Shown piece after piece: positions 22,817 through 33,200 of a stretch of 64,000 nt of DNA. Location: assembly GCA_013407085.1 (NCBI GenBank), contig JACCGJ010000689.1, forward strand, positions 1 to 64,000, given 5' to 3'. Source of the stretch: Atriophallophorus winterbourni (lineage: Eukaryota; Platyhelminthes; Trematoda; Plagiorchiida; Microphallidae). Positions within the stretch are counted from its first letter, which is position 1. Each line of letters starts with the position of its first letter. The translations under genes and the position numbers were made by a program. The notes beneath the pieces were generated by a model. That model saw only the letters and a list, made by a program, of their open reading frames with translations. It did no database searches and had not been told where the DNA came from.

Positions 22817-23231
22817 AATGTAATGTGTTGCTCACATCCCCATCCTTTACACTCCACTACCGGTTTCTGACGTCGTTGAACAGGTTCAGTGAGCCTTAAA
22901 CCGTGGTAAAGTGGTAAACAACGTTATACTTGTATGTCACTGTTACATAGGGTTCGTACAACGAACCACGATGTTCAGACAGAGAATCACAAAAGCGATT
23001 CTTGGTCAAGCACTCAAGGCAGTAAGAACAGTTTCAGTGAGCCTGACGCGACAAGCAAGCAGCCAGAAACCGGTAGTGGAGTGTAAAGGATGGGGATGTG
23101 AGCAACACATTACTTTGGTCATCCATAAGCGCCTTGAGTGCTTGACCAAGAATCTCTTTGTGATTCTGTGTCTGAACATCCTGGTTAGTTGTACGAACCC
23201 TATATAACAGTGGTATACAAGTATAACTTAG
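22817..23231. mobile_element. Retrozyme-family-2 elements in a compound inverted repeat
   Basis: Four blocks are arranged A(-), B(+), A(+), B(-). The B arms (22921-23020 and 23130-23231, about 100 bases each) are inverted copies around the second A block. The A blocks (22817-22895 and 23020-23107) are inverted copies of the ribozyme zone. Both ribozyme zones are decayed (CTGACGC in place of CTGATGA near 23043), though AGAAACCGGTAGTGGAG survives at about 23066-23083. Confidence 0.7.
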
Positions 23232-23508
23232 TTAAGCAATAATTGCTTGAGTAGAAACGGCGGTAGTAATCAAACCCTAATTATTTTGTTTTTATGTTGG
23301 GAAAAAACATTTAGCAATGAACGTAACATATTTCCTATAGAGTAAAGATATCCTATGCACTACTATATGATCTTCGCGTTTCAATTTTTGAAAAACGCGT
23401 AAAGCCTAATAGACTAGGTTCGAAACTTAAAGGATTATATGAATTGAGCACCGATCATGCTGTTTTTAATTCGGTCTTCAGTCTGCAGCGTTTTATTACC
23501 ATCAACAC

Positions 23509-23985
23509 TTGTGTTACTACAAACGTATTTTGAAGTACCTTCAATCTATCTCTCCGAGGCTGCTCAACACATCACGTGTTATTCACTTTAGATGTATAAC
23601 AAAATATGCCCATTACGATATTAAAACATTCTTATTTAGGTTTTTTGATTTTTACATGCATTACACAATACCGAAGAAAAGGACACAGGTGGGCATATAT
23701 GTGTTTGTATTAAAAATGATAAACAGTGTGAAGCTGTTTGAAAAACACGCCTCTAATTTGTTAGGCATGGTAAGGTGGATGTTCAGATGTTTTTTTACGG
23801 ATTTAGTCTATGTTGCCCACGCTTGGATAAACTGGCCCCAAAACAATGTTCTCCTGGAACGTTTGTATCAAAGAATGTCTAAGCGCAAGTTGACGGTTTT
23901 CAGAATATGCCATACGTTTCGCCTTCGGCGATTGAGCCATAAGACACGAGGCGAGGAGATTTTATCTCAACATACAAAGTTCTGA
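23509..23985 (+). other. Unexplained 158-codon open frame
   Basis: A single uninterrupted frame of 158 codons sits immediately left of a LINE-A copy. The translation is rich in Arg, Phe and His, with no signal peptide, domain or repeat that I recognise, and no splice context was identified. It may be chance in an AT-rich region or a remnant of the adjacent element. Confidence 0.2.
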
Positions 23986-24662
23986 ATAGTATTATTACCC
24001 CTACTGCGAACTTCGTGCGCACTAAATGCTTTACTGTACGGCAGTAAAACCTGGACCATCCACGCAAGACACAAACGGAAGCTGAATGCTTTCCATCTAC
24101 GAAGCATCCGTCAAATCTTGAACGCATCGTGGACGAACAAAGTGACTAATGCTGGAGTGCTTTCAAATGCTGGTCTACAGAGCATGTTCACCCTATTGCG
24201 AAAGCGCAGCCTGCGGTGGCTCGGTCATGTCAATAAAATGGAAAATGGTCGTATTCCGAAAGATCTACTCTATGGTGAGTTGCAATTAGTAAGCGGACCA
24301 TTAAGCAGACCGCACTTGCGGTACAAAGACGTTTGCAAAAGGGATATGAAAGCTCTTGGTATTGACCTGGCGAGTTGGGAAGAACTTGCTCTTGGCCGCT
24401 CACATTGGAGGCATTGTGTAAAGTGTCGTCTGCAAGCTGGGGAGGAGCAGATACAATTCTTAGCTGCTGAACGCAGATCACACCGCCGGCGTGCAAATGA
24501 GGCAATACAACCGAGTTCTGACTTTCGTAGCCAGCGCTGCGGGAGAGATTGTGCCTCCCGCATGGGACTGTTTAGTCATTCCAAAAACTGTAGAACATGA
24601 ACATTCATGCGATTGTCATGTACATCCATGGTCGAAATCGACGGAAGGAGGCCAACAACAAC
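23985..24662 (+). mobile_element. LINE-A 3' end, best-preserved coding part
   Basis: Open frame at 24118-24597 encodes the family C-terminus almost intact: LRKRSLRWLGHVNKMENGRI, LLYGELQL, LSRPHLRYKDVCKRDMKALG, WEELALGRSHWRHCVKCRLQ, and ends with a zinc-finger-like stretch before a stop. The 3' UTR and tail GGAGGCCAACAACAACTACT follow. It is truncated upstream in the RT domain. Confidence 0.85.
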
Positions 24663-24809
24663 TACTACTACGAACTGTCAGCAAGATCCGAGGTCACGGT
24701 TGCATTCTTCGTATCCCACATTCCAAACAGAACAGCCGGAGCATTTTTCAGTGGATTTGCGTTTGTTTCAAACTTAGCTACTTTGATTTTGAGTAAACCC
24801 CACCTGGTA

Positions 24810-24985
24810 AAAAAGTAGCGCTTGTATGCCACTGTTGGATAAAGCTGGTATAACCAACATGTTCAATCACGTGTCCAAACACATGTATAATGTTGTTCAC
24901 CCCTTAACCATGAACCAAAATGCTCATTTGCATGCATTTCCGTCACACACCCCACTACAGGTTTCGTGCTGTTTGCACCAATCCA
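24810..24985 (-). mobile_element. Retrozyme-family-1 element
   Basis: A near-complete minus-strand unit: GCGCTTGTATGCCACTGTTG, GTATAACCAACATGTTCAAT, TTTGCATGCATTTCCGTCAC, ending in the ribozyme zone (24944-24985). In that zone GAAA and GTGC/GCAC survive, but CTGATGA has become GGATTGG. It sits ~150 bases after a LINE-A 3' end. Confidence 0.7.
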
Positions 24986-25194
24986 AACATTGAACCTATA
25001 TATTTTACACCATAAAAGCTTTGAACTTTGAAAACAGTTTCTGTCCTATGGATTTTTACTTGATTCCTGAACTGCTCAGTCAGCAAACAATTCCCGTTTT
25101 GCTACCCATGTTATTCGTAATTCCCATATTATTCCGTGGATTTTGTTGAGCTATATGCTTTTTAGACCATTAAAATTGAACTAAATTGAATTGA

Positions 25195-25445
25195 ATCAAG
25201 ATCAGGATCCGCATGCGCTTGAAACAGTAGATGGATCGTAAACAAGTAGCACATGTATGCCACCGTTGGATAAGCCTGGTACGACCAACCTGTTTAATAA
25301 CACTTGTTAACCATTCCTCTACTGTTTTAAGCGAATGCAAATCATGATCTTACTGTCCCTACCTGATGAGTGGAAACAGCACGAAGCAGTTCGTGGGGTT
25401 TGTGATGGAAATGCATGCAAATGAGCATTTTGGTCCACCTGGTAA
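25195..25445. mobile_element. Two opposed retrozyme-family-1 fragments
   Basis: A minus-strand piece (25195-25305, with GGATCCGCATGCGCTTGAAA and GGTACGACCAACCTG) meets a plus-strand piece (25305-25445, with the ribozyme and GTGATGGAAATGCATGCAAA). This head-to-head arrangement recurs at 27.2-27.6 and 32.5-32.8 kb. Confidence 0.65.
25357..25398 (+). ncRNA. Hammerhead ribozyme, family 1, inactive copy
   Basis: Stem I CCCTAC pairs with GTGGGG and CTGATGA is intact. However, the second box reads GAAG instead of GAAA, stem III is CAGTT and stem II has one mismatch. It should not cleave. Confidence 0.6.
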
Positions 25446-26772
25446 TCTTTATTTTACCCGAAACTTTACGATGATATGCTAGGTAACTGTGATATTGCTT
25501 CTACCAGTTGTCAAATCATTTCTCTGCCATACTATGCCATTAGAAAAAATTCATATTATTTATACGTATATATTATTGCATCTATATTTCAAACCTGTGG
25601 CACTGTAAATCCGAATAATCATTCAACCCCAAATCTTGAATTGTGAATCGTGAATCGTCTCACATGAAACTCGATGTAGCTGTCAATCGACCTGTCAATT
25701 TCGAACATATTGTAAAAATGTGATTACATGCGATTTAGTTGAAATTCAATCTCAACTTATTAATTTGTTGATGACGTGTATGCTGTGTGTGGTCTGACCT
25801 ATCAAGTGGCTTCCAAATCTTGTTAAAATCACATCAAAAACTTCTCTGCTCAAAGCTTATTGAAATATTTAAATTATTATATAATAATGAAAGGTATGAT
25901 TAAAAATATTCAAGCGTGCAAAATCATGAAAATATTGCGAAAATCGTTCACGTAACTGTATTTAAAGCGATGTAATTTAATTGGACACTTTAATAAATTC
26001 AGAGAGCAAATATTGATAATGTAAGAATCTCCAATTTTAAACAAAGATTGCAACTCCACTAGTGTATTGACGAGATCTAAACCTTAGCAATTTTACAAGA
26101 ATCGATAAAAAATTGAGTTTCTTTCGTACCTTTGAATTGCACTACCAACAACACAAGACTTTCTGTATTCTTCCTTGAAAATATGAATTATATTTCAGCT
26201 AAGGGAGTTGAATTTTACTGTGGGTGTCAAAGAAAACTACTAATCCTTCAAAAAGAAAGCGAGTTAATGAAAACATAGTTGAATTACATCAAATCAGGAT
26301 GTTAGTTTACCATTTTAAACATTTAAAATGGATTAAAATGTATTTGAATTAATAGGAAGATGGTCATTTAATTTATGCCCTGGGCGCAGCATTTGAATCG
26401 GCCTTGCCTAACTTCAACTTTTTAACATTTTTCATTGTTTCTCGGTAAACAATTAATTCAATTCACCGACTGTATCATAAAGCGTTTCCGCTTGTAGAAA
26501 ATAATTTAAAACTGTTTGAAAGAAGATGAATGGTTGCTTTTGTTTCTACGAATTCGCAGTGGTTAAGATTAATTTAATCACGCAAAATTTAATGAAAACA
26601 TTGAAGGTTATGGTTGCAGAAAAATGCAAAATTGTCAATGCAGCCTTCAAATCCTAAACAGCCGGATTTCGTATTTGAAAATAAAACTGGCGATCGGAAT
26701 CCATCTGTATACACCTCACTATTTTAAACTTTTGTATAACTCTTTCCTGAATTAGGTCTAGTTGATTTAATC

Positions 26773-27005
26773 CAGGGTTTCCCAACCAGAGGTACTCGCT
26801 CTCAATGGATGGAATAGCATTGCATGGAGTGCTTTTCCATTTTTATCTTGTATAATTGTTATCATTCTCTGCTGATTCAGTTTCAATGTTTTAGTGTACT
26901 CGTGTGCTCGTGCATTGAACATTACCCTTTTGTTTTTTATAAGGGGTGCGAGAGAATATTAAACTACTTTAGGGGAGCCGAGCTTTAAAAGTTTGGAAAC
27001 CACTG
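26773..27005. mobile_element. hAT-type non-autonomous transposon (MITE), 233 bp
   Basis: Left end CAGGGTTTCCCAACC and right end (reverse complement) CAGTGGTTTCCAAAC form near-matching terminal inverted repeats of the hAT type. The element is flanked on both sides by the identical octamer ATTTAATC (26765-26772 and 27006-27013), the 8-bp target duplication expected of hAT elements. There is no transposase ORF, so it would move only in trans. Confidence 0.85.
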
Positions 27006-27253
27006 ATTTAATCTGTTCGCAAAAGATTATTTTAATTTGATAACCGAATTCGAATCCACTATACATGCAAAGGTATTATGCATAAAAATGCTTTAGAGTT
27101 GCTCAAAGATTAACATCGTTTCAGGATCCTATTACTGTTTACACAATCATTGAATCTAACCTTTTGGTTCTCAAGAGATGATTACAATTAAGGAACACTA
27201 TTACTAGTTCGTAAATCTCCATTTTGAATGCGTTGGCATCATAAACACACACA

Positions 27254-27295
27254 TCCCGCGTCCGTTTTCGTGCTGCTTGCACTCATCAGGTAGGA
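27254..27295 (-). ncRNA. Hammerhead ribozyme, family 1, cleavage-site variant
   Basis: Minus strand: CTGATGA, GTGC / loop AAGCA / GCAC perfect stem II, GAAA. Stem III and the cleavage site read ACGGAC instead of CCGGTC, so the U before the scissile base is lost. Stem I TCCTAC with GCGGGA pairs at four of six positions. Confidence 0.65.
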
Positions 27296-27499
27296 CATGG
27301 TGTCCAAGTGTGTGTGATGGAAATTAATGCAAATAAGTGTTTGTTTAATATAAAAATATGGGTTTAAACCCATCTACAAGTATGAGGCAGGTGATTTAAC
27401 AGGCAGATCGTGACCACCTCATCAAAGAGTAGTTTACACATTCATAACTTGTCTACCATTTCTCCACCGTTTCAAATCATTCGTATTCTGATTTTATTG

Positions 27500-27541
27500 G
27501 CCCGATCTGATGAACGCGATCAATAGGAAAACGGTCGTAGA
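27500..27541 (+). ncRNA. Hammerhead ribozyme remnant, family 1
   Basis: CTGATGA (27507-27513), GAAA (27527-27530) and ACGGTC are present, but the stem II sequence between them is scrambled and does not pair. Confidence 0.45.
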
Positions 27542-27859
27542 GTGTGTGTGTACGAATGACGGAAATACTTTCAAATGAAGAATTTGTTCAAGCACACGTG
27601 TTTAAGCTCATCCACGGGTGTGTGGGTCATGCTATTTAACTGGTTGGTTGGGTTGCTTCTTTCTGTTCCGTCAATATCATCTTACACATTGCTTTTCTGC
27701 TCTGTCATTACCCTATCGCTTTATGAGTCCTTTTGCTTATCTATCAGTGGTTTAACAGTTCATACATTATTACTAGACCGTCTTCTTCTGTCTGGGTGTA
27801 GTTCTTTTCTGATGTGGTTAATGAATATGATACATGTTAAACCGCATTTTCCATACCGT

Positions 27860-28400
27860 CTGGTAGTTAACGCAGTAAAACTGCTCCAAGTCCACATTCC
27901 GATCCGATGGCTGCTACTATCACATACAGTCCAGGTTCATAATGTGTCTGTAGAAGATCAGAATTTAGTATCTTCTCAATTTGTTTGAATGACCGCTTAT
28001 ATTCGTTTGACCAAAACAATTCAGGAGTCTGTGTCAATACACTTTCCAGTGACACTCGTTATTCATACAATTTAGGTCCGAAGTTGTGATAGCAATTTAA
28101 CGGAACCCCAAATGATTGTAGGGTAGTTTTGTTAGACATTTTCGGAATTGTCGCTATAACCGCAATCTTCGAACGATCCAGCCTTCTGACTTCAATGATT
28201 GTTCTCAAATATGTAATTTCCGACACACAGAATAATCGCTTCACACTCTTCACATGGAATTCGTTTTCAGATAACCGTTTGAAAACTAACTCCAAAAGCG
28301 TTAAATATTCCCTTTTTATCCGGCTAACAATAATCATCTCATCACGGAATGCCATCGCAAAATCAATTCCTACCAGATGGCGGAGATGAAAACGGAGATT
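27860..28400 (-). mobile_element. Ty3/gypsy LTR-retrotransposon pol remnant (RT to RNase H)
   Basis: Minus-strand frames at 28355-28059 and 28055-27867 encode eroded RT and RNase H segments of Ty3/gypsy pol: a DEMIIVSRIKREYLTLLELV stretch where the catalytic YxDD-type motif should lie, SEITYLRTIIEV, then the segment LQTHYEPGLYVIVAAIGSEC followed by GLGAVLLR, typical of the RNase H start. A frameshift separates the two. No LTRs, integrase or gag are visible nearby, so it is a short dead fragment. Confidence 0.85.
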
Positions 28401-28769
28401 ATTATCACTTACAAGTCAATCGCAAATAAACATCCTGAACTCTCAATTCGATTTATGCGAATCGGGTATAATCATGAAGAAAGTAGTGAACCCTTCTCGT
28501 TTATTCTGACTTGATTTAATTTTTAGTTTGTATTCTAAAATATTATATCGTTTCTTAAAATAGTTTTCAAGCTGGTTGAATATTGGGTCATGAATATCCC
28601 GTAAATTGAAACCTTTTTTATTGAAAAATGTTGTAGCACAAAATATGACTGAACAAGTCTAATCTCTTAGTGTTACGATTGTAGATGATAAACTCCAGAG
28701 TGTTTATGATCCATGATGAGCTGCGCTCGATATTCTACGTAAAATTCCGCATTTTTAAAAAGGCTGAAA

Positions 28770-28835
28770 TCAGAATGAATTTTCAAAAAAGCTCATTTGC
28801 ATGCATTTCCATCACACACACACCACGAATGAAAT
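28770..28835 (-). mobile_element. Retrozyme-family-1 fragment
   Basis: The block AGCTCATTTGCATGCATTTC followed by CATCACACACACACC is shared with the other copies. The ribozyme itself is absent. Confidence 0.5.
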
Positions 28836-28839
28836 CTCG

Positions 28840-29970
28840 TTTTCAAATTGAATTCGAACCCATCTCGCTATTCTTTAGATAAATAATGGAGTTATTACTA
28901 ACGACCACTGTGAAGAAATAACGATAATTAGTAGGATTACCTGCGGTGAATTGATAATCGATGCCAATATAGGCTCGCTCGGTGTGGTTTTCTTAATTTT
29001 TATTTAATTTTAATTTCATTTTGAATCATCGATTTGTTAGCATATTACTAAGATATTCCATCCATAGTGTGTGTTGATTCACTGGAAGTCCAGAAGTGAA
29101 TTGTGTTTTAGGTGTAATGCGTGGCTTTGATCTAAGTTGGGCGGGTATTTCATAAACGTGGGTTTTATTTGCGATCGTGTATATTAAACTGAATTCTAAG
29201 GTTAAGAATTTCATATAGATTGTTACGCAACCAACATAAGAGCTGAAATATTAGAGTGACAGTAGGGCCAATTCCATGTAGTAATGAAAAATAGTTAAAT
29301 TATGTCATTATTTTATCCGAGTTCGAAAAGTAAGTGCATGTCATATAATTTTTACAGAATATTCTAAAATAATCAATAATTGATCGAAGTGAAGATCGTC
29401 GACCATTCTAATATTGTATTCCTCAGTTCTCGGCACTGCTAATTCATTGTAAATATCGAATCTCCCCCTCTTAACTTGAAGCTAATCACATTGCTATTAG
29501 TCATGCTTGAATGAGTAGAAAACAAACTGAGATAATTTAACCATTATTGCATAAGCGTCACGAAGCCAACTAAGCCCTGGATGTAACTCAGTTTTGACCC
29601 AGAATCTTCCGGTCAACCATTGTGATTCATTGTACCAAACCTATTTAATCTTGGATTTAAAGTCCAACTTTCATCTTCTTATGTTTCCAATATTGATAAT
29701 GAGTCAACCATTTCGTGAAGCAAGCAAAAGCGTTTCTCACAGGAAAAATTTAATTCTGAATCAACATAACTTGTCTCTAGTGAGGGATCACTTATACCCT
29801 CTGCCAAATATTTGAAATTTATTGCTCATATTTTAACATTTCATCAATATTTGTCAGGATCCATTTTGGCTGTCTGGTTGCGGTCAGTGAGACACCGGTG
29901 CACACTCACGTAAGCATTTAAGCAGGGCACACACACACAAATTTGATGAAATTGCATTGGTGCACACCCT
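28840..29970. other. Upstream flank of the EF-hand gene, no gene seen
   Basis: AT-rich DNA with only short ORFs (62-73 aa) lacking any family features. A CA-rich patch (ACACACACAC near 29930) precedes the candidate core promoter. Confidence 0.5.
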
Positions 29971-29978
29971 GGGTGAAA

Positions 29979-29986
29979 TATAAATA
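29979..29986 (+). promoter_or_regulatory. Candidate TATA box of the EF-hand gene
   Basis: TATAAATA lies ~120-320 bases before the plausible start codons of the gene at 30.1-30.3 kb. The DNA after it is less AT-rich and begins with a possible initiator (CATCAC near 30010), about 30 bases away. Spacing is right for a core promoter; there is no other evidence. Confidence 0.4.
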
Positions 29987-30295
29987 ACACACGCGCCCGG
30001 TGAACACAACATCACGCAGTGTTCAGCCACCAGTCACTTGACCAACGGCACTGCTGTTGCTCGTCGCATGTGACCCGTTCTGTGGAGTTGCAATTCAAAA
30101 ACCATGACGCAAAATTACCACTTGAAATCCTCATCACTATATCGACCCAGTGGATGCTAAATCTTGTAGACTCATCAACGTGAGATTATGTGATTGATTT
30201 GTGCCCGCATTCACCTCCAGCTGTTCTCACTTTCACACTTACCTACTCGTAACTGTGCAACAGGAATTACTGCCGAGTAGATTGTTGTATCTTTT

Positions 30296-33200
30296 ATGCG
30301 TAAACCTCTTTTGTACACAGCAGGATTTGGCGAGAATAAGCAAACCATTTGCTGTGCAATATTCCGGCTCGACGTGTTGTGTGTTTGGTTCCAATGTTTC
30401 TTTTACGTATCCATTAGAATTATATCGACTATTGCACAAAGTATCCCGTTTGGAGCGTTCCACTTTTTTAAATTTTTCATTATATTTATCACATGCGCGA
30501 GAATCACAAAAATAACACTACTCTCGTGTTACCATCGGTTTGTTTCGTCAGTGGACTATTCTTTCAAATTACCTACTCCTACCCAAAAACATATTGCGAA
30601 AAACGGACCAAGTTTCTTCCGAATATTGGTTTGTATACTCACGATTTACACCACAAAGCTCACCACGTGTGAAGCTGTACGTCTTACACAAGCAAGAGCA
30701 ATAACATTGAATGATATAAAACAGGAGTATCAACCCAACGGCGTTGGAGCCCCACATGTAATCATGCCTCCCCTAGATTTAGGTTTCCGTGGACAAACAT
30801 CCTCTCGACAATTCGGCGGTCATGATACAACCAAGGACTTTCAATCAGACCAAGCATCATCAAAACGTTGGGACACTCAACAAAGGGATCGCAATTTCGT
30901 TAATGCAAATCCCACAATGCGATTTACCGGGGATGGACCCAATCAACGTAAAACTCCACGTGAATTTGTGGATTATGTACCACAATATTACGGGCCCCCA
31001 TACTATCGAAGATACAATGCATATGACGTTCCTCCATCGAATACGCCACCAATATATTTTCAAAATCTGAAATATTATTACCCTACTTATGCCCGTTCGG
31101 CAGATTATATAAGAACGAATGACCTGGAATCTGCACAATATCCACAATATCCGTATTCAAATAATGTAAATACCTGGCAAATGGTACCGAGAAATGCACA
31201 ATCTAAACCCATCTATAAACAACCTAGCATAACCGACCAAATACATCATCAACCAGAATATCGTAACGAACCCACTTGGCGTCAGCCATCGTACAGCGAG
31301 GAATTTCAAGTCCAGGAAAGTCGAAGTGTAGGGCATGCGTCAAACTACGGTCAAATCACCGAGGAAGAGATTCAAAAGCGAATTGAGCAATACCATCAGG
31401 AAAACGGCCTCAATGTGGAATTACCCGCCTTGCCACAACTTGGGAAAGAGAATGAAAAAAATGGTAAGTATGGAATATCAGTCAAATTCGGTGACACGTA
31501 TGAATGCTGTGTTATTCTATCTACTCAAAAACGTCCTCATTTAATTACGATGCTATTTCTCTGTGTTGAATGCACCTATTTCAATTTAACATTTACTAAT
31601 ATATGTTAATCGTATCCCTTATATTGATGCAAAGAAAAACATTTTTCAAAACCTTGTCCAATTTATTATTGCAACGGCAGTTGGCCTTTATTAGTTTGAT
31701 GAAAATGTGTCTATGAAGAAATGCTTACTGATGAACAAGCTAAAACATCATTTGAGGTTTTTTTCCGACAATGCTTTTGAGTAAATCTAAAACTATATAG
31801 TGTAAAAATTTGACTTGCTCCTCAACCCATTATAATAAACATGTAATAAATGCAATTTTGGCGGGCAACTTGTGATTTGTTCATTTAAGAATGGTATGAT
31901 GTATCCAAAATCTTCTTTAGTTTTATCAGTGAATGGAACCTTGTTCGAGTAGATACGGTGATATATAAACAGTAGTTTTCCGAAATATCTACGCGCGCTA
32001 TCTCTCTGGCAATTTTAAGTCAGAAACGAGTATAACCTAGAAAGCCTATATTGCTTTAATAGATGGAAGCATTGATCTTGACTTGTTCAACAAGGATTTC
32101 TTGGTACACATGCACTCAACTGATGCGTACTCTGCATATCATCTTCACCCTTATATTTTCCGCGCAAATACTTGATCGACTTATTACGAAATCTACTTGG
32201 ATTAAACAATGGTGACTTTGAAGCCACAGTGCGGTCGGGTTCGTACAATGAACCACGATGTTCAGACTCAAAATCACATAGTGCGTGGGATGTGAGCAAC
32301 AGATTACTTGGATGAAAAGTTTGAACAAATCTCCCAAATTATAGGAGATAAATATTTTGGTTAATTAGATATAGAAGAGAATGCTTGTAGCAAAGTTTGT
32401 GGATGTTGTTTAAATGGTGTGCAGCTAGCTGGTATTGTTTGTTCAGGACGTTTCATCATAAAAATAGATGACATCATCAGCTAAACTTAAAGCGTTTCCA
32501 TGGCGAAAACAAAATCATTCGACTACTAAACAAGTTGCGCTTGTATGCCACTGCAAATGTTTCCACCATCGGGAATCGAACCTGCACCCTCGGACTCCCT
32601 AGCGGAGCAGAATACCGGTTCATCATAACCAACTTGTTTACCATTCTTCCACTGTTTCAATGGCATGCGGATCCTGATCCTACTGTCTCTACCTGATGAG
32701 TGCAAACAGCACAAAATCGGTCGTGGGGAGTGTGTGATGGAGATGCATGAAAATGAGCTATTATATTCATTCGACTTATGTTTATCAACATTGCGGTTCC
32801 TTGCACGAAAACAATGCCACCGTTTTTTCGAAATAAATCCACTGCTTTTTGCTTTTCAATCAATGATACCGAAACCAAGTACTTATAACTAACAATTTCT
32901 AATACTTCCTAGAATCACCGACTTTAACTTGAAACAAACTCTAGCTCTGGAACATCGATAAGGTTCATATATAGATATGCCAAATATGTAAAGAATTTAT
33001 AAAAACATAAAATAATTATGCTCCAGAAATATTGAATTCTCATGAAACATAGAAATCTCCATGAAATTCAAATTTTGCATAGATGATAGTCATTCCAGCT
33101 AGAAAAATCAAAATTTACCACCAAAACATTGAAATAACCAGCCATTCTCAGATCATTTTCTTTTACTATGTTGCTAGACACGAGGGTGTCTGGAAATCTT

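Larger units (their letters stand above)
27235..27580. mobile_element. Two opposed retrozyme-family-1 elements
   Basis: A minus-strand unit (27235-27400) and a plus-strand unit (about 27430-27580) face each other, each with its own hammerhead. Shared blocks include GTGTGTGATGGAAATTAATGC and CACCGTTTCAAATCATTCGT. Confidence 0.6.
32525..32785. mobile_element. Retrozyme-family-1 element with inserted tRNA-like SINE
   Basis: A minus-oriented stub (AAGTTGCGCTTGTATGCCAC at 32530-32549) and a plus-oriented unit (from about 32630 to GGAGATGCATGAAAATGAGC at 32778-32785) flank a tRNA-derived piece. The plus unit carries a hammerhead at 32686-32727. Confidence 0.65.

Noticed and set aside
24810..25445. 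Penelope-like element as the source of the hammerheads
   Set aside because: Penelope-like elements carry similar ribozymes, but no Penelope RT or GIY-YIG endonuclease frame is seen near any copy in the window. A non-autonomous retrozyme fits better, though Penelope ancestry is not excluded.
27575..27988. 137-aa + strand ORF with hydrophobic residues, looking like a membrane protein
   Set aside because: Its right part is the antisense shadow of the Ty3/gypsy RNase H remnant, and the rest lacks start or splice context.
30201..30515. 104-aa + strand ORF overlapping the start of the EF-hand gene
   Set aside because: It is in a different frame from the exon that leads to the EF-hand, has no domain, and no splice path from it into the following exons in the right phase was found.
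32553..32630. Functional tRNA gene
   Set aside because: A perfect B-box motif is present, but the acceptor and D arms do not close a cloverleaf; it is better explained as a tRNA-derived SINE.
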